Counted from the stretch's first letter, positions 44,339 to 53,815 are shown. The stretch: 64,000 nucleotides of DNA from Dethiothermospora halolimnae (GCF_037577855.1 NZ_JBAKFX010000010.1:20566-84565); one strand, 5' to 3'. Numbers and translations: made by a program. The notes: generated by a model not told the origin, from the letters alone.

Positions 44339-46147
44339 ATGTCAGAAAATAAAACAGTAAAAGAAAGAAAAGAATTAAATGATAATTATAAGTGGGATTT
44401 ATCGGGGTTATATATTAATGATGAATCATGGGAAGATGATTTTAAGAAGTTAAAGGAACTATCAAATGAAATAACTGAATTTAAAGGTAAAGTTGTGGAA
44501 AATAGCAATACACTTCTTGAGGTAATAGAATTGAAATTAAAAATTGATAGAAAACTAGAAAATATTTATACCTATGCTAAGATGAAATTAGATGAAGATA
44601 CTAGAGAAGATAAATATCAAAGCTTAAATGATAGAGCCACAAGTCTTATGGTTGAGATTAATGGAAAACTATCATTTATAACACCGGAAATATTATCTTT
44701 ACAAGGGGATAAGTTAAAAGAATATATAAAGGAAAATGACCAACTAAAGACATATGAACATTTTCTAAATGAAATAATAAGGAAGAAAGATCATGTTTTA
44801 TCTCCAAAGGAAGAAGCTATAATAGCCAAAATAGGAGATGTATCTGGAGTTCCACAAAAAACATTTTCTATGCTAAATAATGCAGATATAAAGTTTCCAA
44901 CAATAAAGGATGAAGATGGCAATGATGTGGAAATTAGCCATGGAACATTTATACCCCTTATGGAAAGTAAGGATAGAAAAGTAAGAGAATCAGCCTTTAA
45001 AGGTTTGTATAATACATATGATAAGTTTAAAAACACATTTGCTTCTACACTAAGTGGAGACGTAAAGAAGAATATTTTTTACTCGAAAGTAAGAAATTAT
45101 AATTCTGCACTGGAAGCATCCCTTGACCAAAATAATGTTTCTACAGAAGTTTATAATAATTTAATTGATGGGGTCCATGACAATCTACCTTCTATGCATA
45201 AATATGTTAAATTAAGAAAAGAGGTATTGGGGCTAAATGAACTTCATATGTATGATTTATATACATCAATTGTAAAAGATGTAGATATGAAAATACCTTA
45301 TGATGAAGGTAAAGATATGGTTGTAGAAGGACTTAAACCTTTGGGATCAGATTATTTAAATGTCGTTAAAAAAGGTTTGGAATCTAGATGGATAGATGTA
45401 TATGAAAACAAAGGAAAGAGAAGTGGTGCATATTCATGGGGGACCTATGATTCAGAGCCATATATACTACTAAATTATAAAGATACCCTTGATAATGTAT
45501 TTACATTGGCCCATGAGTTAGGTCACTCGATGCATAGCTACTATAGTAAGAAAAACCAACCCTATGTGTATGGAGGCTATAGTATATTTGTTGCAGAGGT
45601 TGCATCCACTGCCAATGAAGCCCTATTAATGGATCATATGCTTAAAAATACCCAAGACAAACAAAAGAAACTTTATCTATTAAATCATTATTTGGAGCAA
45701 TTTAGGGGAACCGTTTATAGACAGACTATGTTTGCTGAATTCGAAAAGATCATACATGAAAGAGTAGAAAAGGGAGAGTCTTTAACAGCGGATAGGTTAT
45801 CAGAGATATATAAAGACTTAAATAAAAAATATTATGGAGAAGATATTGTAATTGATGATGAAATAGCTATGGAATGGGCAAGAATTCCTCATTTTTATTA
45901 TAATTTCTATGTATTCCAATATGCAACAGGTTTCTCAGCAGCGGTAGCCTTATCTCAAAAGATATTAAATGGAGAAGAAAATGCTATCGAGAAATATCTG
46001 GGATTCTTAAAAAGTGGTAGTTCAGACTATCCAATAAATGTTCTTAAAAAGGCTGGAGTAGATATGACTAGTAAGGAGCCTGTAAACAATGCTCTTAAAC
46101 TATTCGGAGACTTAGTAGATGAAATGGAAAAATTGATAAAGGAATAA
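44339..46147 (+). CDS. pepF: Oligoendopeptidase F (M3 metallopeptidase)
   Basis: 602 residues, the usual length of PepF. The zinc motif HELGHSMHSYY lies near residue 392 with the distal glutamate in FVAEVASTANEALL about 27 residues later. The N-terminal LSGLYINDESWE and the C-terminal ATGFSAAVALSQKI are family-typical. A cytoplasmic peptidase that trims oligopeptides of about 7-17 residues in studied homologues. GGGGAG precedes the ATG. A tandem repeat array begins 11 bases after the stop. Confidence 0.94.
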   Translation: MSENKTVKERKELNDNYKWDLSGLYINDESWEDDFKKLKELSNEITEFKGKVVENSNTLLEVIELKLKIDRKLENIYTYAKMKLDEDTREDKYQSLNDRATSLMVEINGKLSFITPEILSLQGDKLKEYIKENDQLKTYEHFLNEIIRKKDHVLSPKEEAIIAKIGDVSGVPQKTFSMLNNADIKFPTIKDEDGNDVEISHGTFIPLMESKDRKVRESAFKGLYNTYDKFKNTFASTLSGDVKKNIFYSKVRNYNSALEASLDQNNVSTEVYNNLIDGVHDNLPSMHKYVKLRKEVLGLNELHMYDLYTSIVKDVDMKIPYDEGKDMVVEGLKPLGSDYLNVVKKGLESRWIDVYENKGKRSGAYSWGTYDSEPYILLNYKDTLDNVFTLAHELGHSMHSYYSKKNQPYVYGGYSIFVAEVASTANEALLMDHMLKNTQDKQKKLYLLNHYLEQFRGTVYRQTMFAEFEKIIHERVEKGESLTADRLSEIYKDLNKKYYGEDIVIDDEIAMEWARIPHFYYNFYVFQYATGFSAAVALSQKILNGEENAIEKYLGFLKSGSSDYPINVLKKAGVDMTSKEPVNNALKLFGDLVDEMEKLIKE

Positions 46148-46157
46148 AACAATTGGG

Positions 46158-46428
46158 GGATTACGAATCCCCCAATAACTAATTAGTTAAGGATTACGAA
46201 TCCCCCAATAACTAATTAGTTAAGGATTACGAATCCCCCAATAACTGATTAGTTAGGATTACGAATCCCCCAATAACTGATTAGTTAGGATTACGAATCC
46301 CCCAATAACTGATTAGTTAGGATTACGAATCCCCCAATAACTGATTAGTTAGGATTACGAATCCCCCAATAACTAATTAGTTAAGGATTAACAATCCACT
46401 AATAACTAATTAGTTTGGTTATCAATCC
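46158..46428. repeat. 32/33-bp tandem repeat array, 7 good copies and 1-2 degenerate ones
   Basis: Units begin GGATTACGAATCCCCCAATA and continue ACTRATTAGTTA(A). Copies start at 46158, 46191, 46224, 46256, 46288, 46320 and 46352, then a decayed copy at 46385 and a fragment to 46428. The first copy is preceded by TTGGG, so it forms the GTTGGGGGATT-type hairpin seen elsewhere. Units carry AATAACTRATTAGTTA spacers. The short period and lack of unique spacers exclude CRISPR. Confidence 0.93.
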
Positions 46429-46446
46429 TTAAAAAAGCGATTATAG

Positions 46447-46480
46447 GGTAGACTTTTAATAGTCTACCTTTCTTATTTTA
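46447..46480 (+). terminator. Terminator downstream of the repeat array
   Basis: GGTAGACT pairs with AGTCTACC and TTTCTTATTTT follows. It probably ends the pepF transcript, which would then include the whole repeat array. Confidence 0.75.
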
Positions 46481-46710
46481 ATTTAATAGTAAAAAATATA
46501 ACATATATTTGTTATAATATAGATAATGTCATTTTAAATATAATTAAGGTAATAATTACTGTCTTTTTTTGTTGCAATTAAGTGAAAACAAATATAAAAT
46601 TAAATCTAGATGGTATAAGAAAAGAACAGGATATGGAATTAAGAGGAACTAAATATAGTAAATTAATATTGTAAAGCAGAAATTGTTTTAGTATAGAAAG
46701 GTGATATGGG

Positions 46711-47301
46711 ATGAAGCAATCAATTATTAAATTAAAAAAATTAGTTAGTGAATATGAGTCTTATATTTATATTAATAATAAAAAAAAGATCGAAGAAATA
46801 TCTAATAACATTATAGAACTGGTTACTAAAATGAAAGAAGGAGATATTCCTGAGACTAATAATGAAAACTCAGATAAGACTGATAATTTGTACAAAGAAA
46901 ATCTTGAAAAGATAAATGAGATATCTTTTTTATATAAACCATTAATGAAAAAAAACTATTTTGAAGGAAATTATTTAGAAAAGTTTGGAGAGGAAAGAAC
47001 TGAACAATTAAAAATGTCTGGGGCCTTGCAGTTACATGATAAATTTTGGACATCTAATAACGTGGAAAAGGGAAATGTTTTTGGATCTGTACCAAAGGAT
47101 TTAATATCTTCAGAATCGGCTAATAAACTTATAAACTTTGGATGGAGGGATTGTAACGTAACAGCATATGAAGTAAGTGATAAAACTACATATGGAGAAC
47201 TAGTTAAAATATGTAATATATTGTTTAAACATTATCTTATAGTAACTGAAATGAAAAATAAAACACTGTTAGTACTGGAATATAGAATAGAAAGATATTA
47301 G
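46711..47301 (+). CDS. Hypothetical protein, 196 residues
   Basis: ATG preceded by AAAGGTGAT. The first 40 residues are a charged, probably coiled helix; a polar Asn/Glu linker follows. The C-terminal 120 residues form a compact alpha/beta-looking domain with SGALQLHDKFW, SANKLINFGWRDCN and LLVLEYRIERY. No signal peptide or membrane segment is visible. I recognise no family. It stands alone: a TATAAT box at 46513-46518 may drive it, and a hairpin repeat follows. Confidence 0.6.
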   Translation: MKQSIIKLKKLVSEYESYIYINNKKKIEEISNNIIELVTKMKEGDIPETNNENSDKTDNLYKENLEKINEISFLYKPLMKKNYFEGNYLEKFGEERTEQLKMSGALQLHDKFWTSNNVEKGNVFGSVPKDLISSESANKLINFGWRDCNVTAYEVSDKTTYGELVKICNILFKHYLIVTEMKNKTLLVLEYRIERY

Positions 47302-47377
47302 AATACAAGGTGATACCCTGCTCTCTGTACCTTGTAGCCTGCACGGAACAAAGAAGATGCTTTTTGTTTAGTAAGTT

Positions 47378-47402
47378 GTTGGGGGATTCGTAATCCCCCA
47401 AC
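47378..47402. repeat. GTTGGGGGATT hairpin repeat, copy 5 (consensus)
   Basis: GTTGGGGGATT, a CGT loop and AATCCCCCAAC lie between the converging hypothetical gene and NAD kinase. It is identical in stem to the copy at 53867 and may act as a shared transcription end. Confidence 0.8.
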
Positions 47403-47408
47403 TATTCT

Positions 47409-48224
47409 TTAAATAAATTTATCTTTAAGGTTAGACCAAAAACTATTTGGATTTAGTGTAAGCTTGTTTATAGTCATATCAGACATGGTTAAATTGATTT
47501 CTACTATATTATCATATTTATGTTGTATTCCATCCACAACTATAAGTATAGAGTTTTCGTCTCTATATTCAGGGTTTATCTTTATTGTCATATCGTTATG
47601 AACTATGGCACTTGTAGTTAATGATCTATAGACTTTAGAGCTAATTGGTGCCAATGGGGTTATTTGAAGAACTTGAAGAGTAGGGAAGATTATGCTACCT
47701 CCTGCTGAAAAATTATAAGCTGTACTACCTGTGGGGGTAGAGATTATAACTCCGTCGCCACTAAATCTTTCTAAATAATTATCTGCAATAGATACATTAA
47801 GATGAATAACTTTAGATTCAATGCCTTTAATAACTATTTCATTTACACCGATAAGTTCAATACAACTTGTTCTAGTACATATGCTGGCTTCGACTAAGTA
47901 TATTTCTTCTAATATATAATCTCCATTTACATAACTTTTTACAAAGTCATTAAGATTATCTGGAGAGATCTCTTGAAAAAATCCTAAATGGCCAGTATTG
48001 ACACCTACAAAGGGGATATCTGGGAAACCATAGTTATGTACGGCTCTAAGAAAAGCACCATCGCCCCCTATGCAGATATTAAGCTTTGCTTTATAGTCAT
48101 AGGTATCAGAAACTATAAAACCTTCTTTCTCAAGTTTTTCGGTAAGTTCTTTAGCGGTTTCTACAGATTTATAGTTATCATTATGTATTATATTTATAAT
48201 GTCTTTTTTACTATTATAGTTCAA
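47409..48224 (-). CDS. nadK: NAD kinase
   Basis: 271 residues. The GGDG phosphate motif lies at residues 53-56, NTGHLGF near 76, the NE(I)VI box in IGVNEIVIKG, and the TPTGSTAYNFSAGG signature near 160-175. It phosphorylates NAD to NADP, using ATP or polyphosphate. The roughly 270-residue length is standard for Firmicutes. The start has GAGGGATATAG-like sequence upstream on the minus strand. It is divergent from the pseudouridine synthase gene, 97 bases away. Confidence 0.93.
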   Translation of the reverse strand: MNYNSKKDIINIIHNDNYKSVETAKELTEKLEKEGFIVSDTYDYKAKLNICIGGDGAFLRAVHNYGFPDIPFVGVNTGHLGFFQEISPDNLNDFVKSYVNGDYILEEIYLVEASICTRTSCIELIGVNEIVIKGIESKVIHLNVSIADNYLERFSGDGVIISTPTGSTAYNFSAGGSIIFPTLQVLQITPLAPISSKVYRSLTTSAIVHNDMTIKINPEYRDENSILIVVDGIQHKYDNIVEINLTMSDMTINKLTLNPNSFWSNLKDKFI

Positions 48225-48321
48225 CTATATCCCTCCAAAACGAATATACAAAATAAAGTTAAATAGGAGCATATATATATTATACACTATAAATGTTAAT
48301 AATAACAATGGAGGTGTAAAA

Positions 48322-49221
48322 GTGGGAAAATTTTTTGATAATGAAAGTACAATAGTACATAAAATAGATAGGTCATACTCAAGTATAGAAGAAGCACTAA
48401 AGATTGACTTAGATTTATCTGGAAGATTTTTTAGAAAACTTATAAAAAGCAAATCCATAATAAAAAATGGTAAAAAGGCTAGTAAAAAGAGTTTAGTGAA
48501 AAAAGGAGATACCATAGTAATTTTTATGAAAGATGAAGAAGATAATAATATTCCTGAAGACATAAATCTTAATATAGTATATGAAGATTATGATTTGATT
48601 ATATTAAATAAAGAACCTGGTATAGTTGTTCATCCAACTAAAGGTCATAATAATGGAACTGTAGCTAATGGAGTAGCACAATACTTTAAAAATCATAATA
48701 TAAATAAAAAAATTAGATTTGTAAATAGATTAGATATGGATACATCGGGAATAGTTGTTGTTGCTAAAAATCCATTTGGTCATCAACAGATGTCTAAACA
48801 ATTTGAGAATAATCAGGTTAAGAAATCATATTTGGCTTTAGTAGATGGCATAGTTAAAGGAGATGGAGTAATAGATGAACCTATAGGTAAAGATCCACAG
48901 GATTCTATTAAAAATGCAGTTAAAGCCGATGGAAAAAGGGCTATAACAAAATATGAGGTAATAGATAGATATAATGAGGCTTCTTTAGTTAAACTTTATA
49001 TTGAAACGGGTAGAACCCATCAAATAAGGGTACATATGGATTATATAGGACATCCTATAATAGGAGATACACTTTATAATAAAGAAAGTAATATTATAAA
49101 AAGACAAGCATTACATTCTTACTCTTTAGAATTTAAAGTTCCTAGAAATAATGAAAAGGTAAAAGTAGAAGCTAATCTGCCAGAGGATATGGTAGAAGCT
49201 GTGGAGAAGTTGAGGTTATAA
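48322..49221 (+). CDS. RluA/RluD-family 23S rRNA pseudouridine synthase
   Basis: 299 residues from a GTG preceded by GGAGGTG. An N-terminal S4-like RNA-binding region (SGRFFRKLIKSKSIIKNGKK) leads to the catalytic domain with VNRLDMDTSGIVVVAKN (active-site Asp), KSYLALVDG and GRTHQIRVH. RluD-type enzymes modify helix 69 of 23S rRNA, but clostridia have several paralogues and the exact site is unknown. Confidence 0.92.
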   Translation: MGKFFDNESTIVHKIDRSYSSIEEALKIDLDLSGRFFRKLIKSKSIIKNGKKASKKSLVKKGDTIVIFMKDEEDNNIPEDINLNIVYEDYDLIILNKEPGIVVHPTKGHNNGTVANGVAQYFKNHNINKKIRFVNRLDMDTSGIVVVAKNPFGHQQMSKQFENNQVKKSYLALVDGIVKGDGVIDEPIGKDPQDSIKNAVKADGKRAITKYEVIDRYNEASLVKLYIETGRTHQIRVHMDYIGHPIIGDTLYNKESNIIKRQALHSYSLEFKVPRNNEKVKVEANLPEDMVEAVEKLRL

Positions 49222-49239
49222 TCATATTTGACTAATCAA

Positions 49240-49265
49240 TTAGGGTGACTTATAAGTCACCCTAA
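49240..49265. terminator. Bidirectional hairpin between the pseudouridine synthase and DUF1540 genes
   Basis: TTAGGGTGACT pairs perfectly with AGTCACCCTAA around TATA. The genes on either side converge on it. It has no long T-run. Confidence 0.7.
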
Positions 49266-49269
49266 ATAA

Positions 49270-49428
49270 TTATTGCATTTCAAAACTTCCACAATCTGTA
49301 GCTTCTTGATTTTTTGCACTACTATGATGCTTAACCACATTAATATGATCTAAACTACAATAGGAATCTGATTTAGCATGATATTTACACTCATTTACTG
49401 TACATCCAATACTTTTATTAATTTTCAT
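49270..49428 (-). CDS. DUF1540 domain protein, 52 residues
   Basis: The ATG at 49428 is preceded by GGAGGTGAAATA on the minus strand, and the frame stops at 49270. The product starts MKINKSIGCTVNECKYHAKS and holds four cysteines (C9, C14, C24, C46) with CTVNECKYHAKSDSYC and ATDCGSF, the pattern of DUF1540. It is probably a small metal-binding protein. In Firmicutes such proteins are often present in several copies and of unknown function. Confidence 0.85.
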   Translation of the reverse strand: MKINKSIGCTVNECKYHAKSDSYCSLDHINVVKHHSSAKNQEATDCGSFEMQ

Positions 49429-49580
49429 TATTTCACCTCCATTTAATGATAGGCTTCATACAAAAATATTATTAGTAAAATGTATATACTTTATACAAAA
49501 AAATAAATTAAAATTTTGAATTAGATTAACAGTAGGTGCAAATAATATAAATGTAATATTATCATAAAGGAGAAATTCTA

Positions 49581-49718
49581 ATGGGAGATAATAAAAGAAT
49601 AAAAGGATATCCTAAGGTTAAAAGAACAGAGTCAGGAAAAATAGGTAAAAATATGGTTCAAGTGAATACAATGGGTGCAACAGGTAGCAAGCCTGAAAAG
49701 GAAAAGGAAATAGATTAA
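49581..49718 (+). CDS. Small basic hypothetical protein, 45 residues
   Basis: ATG preceded by AAGGAGA; frame ends TAA at 49716-49718. The product starts MGDNKRIKGYPKVKRTESGK, is rich in Lys and Gly, lacks cysteine and hydrophobic runs, and may be nucleic-acid binding or disordered. No family recognised. A short hairpin (AGGGGGA.../TCCCCCT) follows at 49720-49738. Confidence 0.6.
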   Translation: MGDNKRIKGYPKVKRTESGKIGKNMVQVNTMGATGSKPEKEKEID

Positions 49719-49804
49719 TAGGGGGACTAATATCCCCCTCAACTAAATATACTTTTGTAGCATATAAGTTATGTAAAGGGTTAATTATGAAGATGGGTAT
49801 TATT

Positions 49805-50461
49805 TTATGTTTCATTTTCATCGTTATTTAATGCTTTAAAAAGTTCCATCATTCCCACCATTTCTTTAATTTTATCTTTATTAATATTAGCATTGTCCCC
49901 TAATAAAGGAATAATAGCTTCAATCATTTCTTCAAAATTAACTTCCTTCTTTGAAGATCCAGTTAGACTGGATATTCCATCAATTAAACCTTTAAATTTG
50001 TCTATATTTGTAACCATATCTACCATAGGTTTTATATTTTTTAATTGTTCGTTAGAAGAGTCTTCAACTATAATATTAAAAATTTTTGAGAATCTTTCTT
50101 TACTATTTGATGTAGATATTGGCTCTATAGGGGTAAAATCATTGTTATCATTTATTACCCTTATTAGCTTTTGTATTTTAACAATTTTTTCGAAACCTGA
50201 GACTAATTTATTAGTATTAGCTATCATTTCTTCAGGAAGGTAAGGACCGACTTTTTTTATTGTATTTACTTTTTTTTCAAGGTCATCTATATTAGATAGA
50301 TTAATATTATTACTTATGCTTTGGATACTCTTTGACAATTGAGTTATATTATTAAACCGTGGGCCCATAAATAGTAATGGTAACATTAAAAGGGGCAATG
50401 TATTAGTAGAAAGGGGACCACTCTTTTTTTGTTTTGGGGCCATCTTTTTTATTTCATTCAC
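49805..50461 (-). CDS. Hypothetical protein, 218 residues
   Basis: GTG start at 50461, seven bases after AGGAGG. A Lys-rich N-terminus and one short hydrophobic stretch (TLPLLMLPLLFMGP, about 22-35) precede several predicted amphipathic helices. The C-terminal part reads INKDKIKEMVGMMELFKAL. The layout suggests a membrane-associated helical protein; family unknown. A small acidic protein of helical type is encoded at 51448, beyond a methyltransferase gene. Confidence 0.6.
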   Translation of the reverse strand: MNEIKKMAPKQKKSGPLSTNTLPLLMLPLLFMGPRFNNITQLSKSIQSISNNINLSNIDDLEKKVNTIKKVGPYLPEEMIANTNKLVSGFEKIVKIQKLIRVINDNNDFTPIEPISTSNSKERFSKIFNIIVEDSSNEQLKNIKPMVDMVTNIDKFKGLIDGISSLTGSSKKEVNFEEMIEAIIPLLGDNANINKDKIKEMVGMMELFKALNNDENET

Positions 50462-50601
50462 TTTTATTCCTCCTCAAAAAATAATCTGTATAGTATATTA
50501 TGTAAGTAGTAATTGTTTTGTTACACAATTAGTTAAAATAAATTTAAAAGTATAGGAGTTAGGGTATTATAAAATTATAAAACTAGTAGGGAGTGACTTT
50601 C

Positions 50602-51339
50602 ATGGGATTTTATGAAGAGTTAAGTAATTATTATGATGTAATATTTCCGGTTTCAGATAAAAAGGTGAAATTTTTAAATGATAAAGTTAATAGGAATAGT
50701 GATATATTAGATATAGCATGTGGTACTGGAAACTATACTATAGAATTATCAAAATTAGGGCACAATGTAGATGGTATAGATTTAGATGGAGAAATGATAG
50801 AAAGGGCAATTAATAAGTCTAATGATGAAGATGTAGACATTAATGTTATTAAAGGTAATATGTTAAGTATAAAAGAAATATTTAAAGATAAAAAATACGA
50901 TATGGTATTCTCTTTAGGAAACTCTGTGGTTCACTTAAATAGTATTGAAGATGTAAAGAAACTTGTATATGACGTATATAGCATATTAAATGAAAATGGA
51001 AGCTTGATAATACAAATAATAAATTATGATAGAATATTAAAATATAGTATAGATCATCTGCCAACTATAGATAGGGAAGAAAAAGGGGTAAAGTTTATTA
51101 GAAATTATTGTTTTAAAAATAATAAAGTTTATTTTAATACAGAGATAGTTTTAACTAATAAAGAAGAAAGTTATAAAAATTCTATACCGCTATTACCCCT
51201 TAAAAGTTCAGAGATTTTGAACATACTAGAAGAGGTTGGATTTGAAAATATTAAATTTTATGGTGATTTTGATGGTAATCCCCATAGTGAAGATGCATAT
51301 GCCACAATAGTGCATGCCGAAAAAAATTCCTCCAAATAA
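50602..51339 (+). CDS. Class I SAM-dependent methyltransferase
   Basis: 245 residues from the ATG at 50602; a GTG nine bases earlier abuts AGGGAG and is less likely. The Rossmann-like SAM site is DILDIACGTGNYTIELSKLG, followed by the acidic VDGIDLDGEMIERA and the loop NMLSI. The YDMVFSLGNSVVHL segment corresponds to motif IV. The acceptor (small molecule, lipid or other) cannot be deduced. Confidence 0.85.
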   Translation: MGFYEELSNYYDVIFPVSDKKVKFLNDKVNRNSDILDIACGTGNYTIELSKLGHNVDGIDLDGEMIERAINKSNDEDVDINVIKGNMLSIKEIFKDKKYDMVFSLGNSVVHLNSIEDVKKLVYDVYSILNENGSLIIQIINYDRILKYSIDHLPTIDREEKGVKFIRNYCFKNNKVYFNTEIVLTNKEESYKNSIPLLPLKSSEILNILEEVGFENIKFYGDFDGNPHSEDAYATIVHAEKNSSK

Positions 51340-51447
51340 AGTATTATAGAGATATTTTGTAATATATAATATAACTTTATCATAGATTTAATATGAATAA
51401 GGTATTTATAGAGATTATAATATTACAAAATAAGAGGGGGAATATTA

Positions 51448-51783
51448 ATGGATAGAAAAAATGACGGTATGTCATCTAATGGGAAACAGCAGATTGATAA
51501 TAGTGAAAAAATAGAAAAGGCACTTAATAGTATAAAGGAAAAAATTAATCCCAGTGAGGAGCAAATGGAAAAACTTAAGTTTTTTGCAGAGAAATACTCT
51601 GGCAAATCGGAAGAAGATATGTTTTTTGAGATAATTAAAGTTAATAAAAGTATGCATGAGAATATGAGTGAAGAAGAGTACCAAAAGAAAATGGAGAAGT
51701 TAGAAAAAATAAGACCTATGTTAAATGAAGAACAGGGTAAAAAACTTGATAAATTAATAAAAGCAATGAAGGAAGATAGGTAA
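51448..51783 (+). CDS. Small acidic helical hypothetical protein
   Basis: 111 residues, ATG with AGAGGGGGA upstream. Highly charged, with Glu/Lys heptad-like helices (EKIEKALNSIKEKINPSEEQ, then EEEYQKKMEKLEKI). No cysteine or membrane segment. Family not recognised. A terminator follows the stop. Confidence 0.65.
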   Translation: MDRKNDGMSSNGKQQIDNSEKIEKALNSIKEKINPSEEQMEKLKFFAEKYSGKSEEDMFFEIIKVNKSMHENMSEEEYQKKMEKLEKIRPMLNEEQGKKLDKLIKAMKEDR

Positions 51784-51809
51784 AAAGAGGTAGATGAATT
51801 AACAAAGTT

Positions 51810-51853
51810 ATAGAAGCAGGGAGTCTCTGTAATAGGGGCTCCCTATTTCTATA
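51810..51853 (+). terminator. Terminator after the acidic helical protein
   Basis: ATAGAA...AGGGAG is mirrored by CTCCCT.TTCTAT with a small bulge, around a 15-base loop. The T-run after it is weak. Confidence 0.6.
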
Positions 51854-51926
51854 ACTTTATATTCTATGCTCTCTAGATTGATAAAAGAAATTCAAAAGTT
51901 ATGTAAACTGAGTTAAGAACTCAAAG

Positions 51927-51955
51927 TGGACAGAACGACGGAAACATGTTATAAT
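51927..51955 (+). promoter_or_regulatory. Sigma-A-type promoter of the FtsH-like gene
   Basis: TGGACA (51927-51932), a 17-base spacer and a perfect TATAAT (51950-51955) lie about 40 bases upstream of the ATG at 51994. Confidence 0.7.
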
Positions 51956-51993
51956 ATACCTCTGACATTATGTAAACTAGAAAGGGGATTATA

Positions 51994-53754
51994 ATGAAGA
52001 TTAATAACAAGAAAAAAATTATTATTTTACTATTAGTGTTTATTGTTATTACTTCTTTAATATCTTATACATTATTATCCGACAATAAGGAATATAAACA
52101 ATTATCATACAATAGTTTTATAGATAAAATGAATGAAGGGGATATTGAAGAAGTTTTTCTAAGGGATGATGCCAAAATAACTGGAGTATTTAAAGATGGA
52201 AAACATTTTATAACAGATAATCCAAGAACAAAAAATTTGAAAGAAACATTACTAAAGAATGGAATAAAGGTAAGTGAAGTACAGGGGAAGACTACAGTTA
52301 AAGATATAATCACATTTGTATTGATATTAGGTGGATTTGCATTTGTAGGTTTTACCTTTAATAAAAATTCTGCAAGACATGCAGAAAAAGAGATAACAGA
52401 AATGTCCAATATTGACAACAATGGAGAGAATCCTGATGCAATAAACTTTAATGACGTAGCAGGAAATGATGAAGCTAAAGATAGTATGAAAGAGTTAGTT
52501 GATTTTATAAAAACTCCTGAAAAATATGAAAGATATGGTGCAAGGATGCCTAGAGGGGTATTGTTATATGGACCTCCGGGAACAGGTAAAACATTATTAG
52601 CAAAGGCATTGGCAGGAGAAGCAGGGGTGCCATACTATGCTGTAACAGGCTCTGATTTTATTCAAGTATATGCTGGCCTGGGAGCTAGTAGAATTAGAAA
52701 ACTATTTAAAAAAGCAAGACAATCGGGTAAATGTGTTATATTTATAGATGAAATAGATGCTTTAGGTAAAAAGAGACGGGGCGGTTTGTCTGGGAGTAGT
52801 GATGAAAGTGATAGAACTTTAAATGCATTGTTAACAGAAATGTCAGGATTTAATGGAGGAGAGGGTATAATAGTTATAGCAGCTACAAATAGAATTGATA
52901 CTTTAGATGAAGCCCTATTAAGACCTGGAAGGTTTGACAGACAAATTGAAGTAGGATTACCAGATGTAAAGGCTAGACAGAAAATCTTAAAACTTCATAG
53001 CAGAAATAAACCTGTTTCAGAAGATGTTGATTTTAACAAAGTTGCATATCAAACGGTGTATTTTAGTGGTGCAAAATTAGAGAGTTTAATGAATGAGTCA
53101 GCTATGATAGCCGCTAAAGAAAATAGGGAAAACATTAATATGGAGCATATAGATAAAGCCTTTTATACAGTTATTGCAGGAGAAGAGAAGAAGGATAGAA
53201 GTACTATATCCAACAATGATAGAAAGATAACGGCATATCATGAAGGGGGACATGCCTTAGTTACAAAATTAGTATCTCCTGATAATAAAGTTACAAAGGT
53301 CACTATAATACCTAGCACTAAAGGTGCCGGTGGTTTTAGTATGAATATTCCTCCCGATAGGATGTACAACACTAAGAAGGATATAAGGAATCAAGTTATG
53401 ATTGCCCTAGCTGGAAGGGCAGCTGAAGAAATTGTTTTTGGCAATGACAATATAACTACAGGGGCTTCTAATGATCTTCAGAAGTCAACAGACATGATAA
53501 TGTCTATGATAAGTAGATTTGGTATGGATGAGAAATCTGGGCTTATAAGCTACGAATCAATATTAGGAAATAATGCAGGGTCTAATTCTTATATAGTGGA
53601 CAGAATAAAGGCTATTACTGAAGAGCTATATTTAGAAACTAAGGAAATATTACAAAATAATATGGAACTCTTAGATAATGTAGCCAAGTCTTTATTGGAA
53701 AAAGAAACCATAGATGAAGATGACTTGAATAATATAATAAGGAAGAATAGATAA
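51994..53754 (+). CDS. FtsH-like AAA membrane protease (probable paralogue)
   Basis: 586 residues. Two membrane segments (about 7-28 and 105-122) flank an extracytoplasmic domain. The AAA domain has Walker A GPPGTGKT near residue 192, Walker B FIDEIDALGKKRRG, SRH AATNRIDTLDEALLRPGRFD, and the M41 zinc site AYHEGGHALV near 415, with a distal ligand in NDLQKSTD. Differences from typical FtsH: HEAGH reads HEGGH, the pore loop region is FIQVYAGLGASRIR, and the protein is somewhat short. It is probably a second FtsH-type protease rather than the main one, but the HExxH motif is intact. AAAGGGGA precedes the ATG. Confidence 0.88.
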   Translation: MKINNKKKIIILLLVFIVITSLISYTLLSDNKEYKQLSYNSFIDKMNEGDIEEVFLRDDAKITGVFKDGKHFITDNPRTKNLKETLLKNGIKVSEVQGKTTVKDIITFVLILGGFAFVGFTFNKNSARHAEKEITEMSNIDNNGENPDAINFNDVAGNDEAKDSMKELVDFIKTPEKYERYGARMPRGVLLYGPPGTGKTLLAKALAGEAGVPYYAVTGSDFIQVYAGLGASRIRKLFKKARQSGKCVIFIDEIDALGKKRRGGLSGSSDESDRTLNALLTEMSGFNGGEGIIVIAATNRIDTLDEALLRPGRFDRQIEVGLPDVKARQKILKLHSRNKPVSEDVDFNKVAYQTVYFSGAKLESLMNESAMIAAKENRENINMEHIDKAFYTVIAGEEKKDRSTISNNDRKITAYHEGGHALVTKLVSPDNKVTKVTIIPSTKGAGGFSMNIPPDRMYNTKKDIRNQVMIALAGRAAEEIVFGNDNITTGASNDLQKSTDMIMSMISRFGMDEKSGLISYESILGNNAGSNSYIVDRIKAITEELYLETKEILQNNMELLDNVAKSLLEKETIDEDDLNNIIRKNR

Positions 53755-53758
53755 GTGG

Positions 53759-53800
53759 AGAATTGACAGTGGACAGTTAAGGTAAAATCAGCTTTGAAAT
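53759..53800. repeat. MITE-like element, truncated left half (copy D)
   Basis: GAATTGACAGTGGACAGTTA and AGGTAAAATCAGCTTT match the left arm and inner start of the full copies, after which the match stops. It begins within a few bases of the FtsH-like stop codon. Confidence 0.65.
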
Positions 53801-53815
53801 TAAAGTAGAAAGAAG

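Noticed and set aside
46158..46428. CRISPR array candidate
   Set aside because: Units are contiguous 32/33-bp tandem repeats; there are no unique spacers and no cas genes. The unit derives from a dispersed hairpin.
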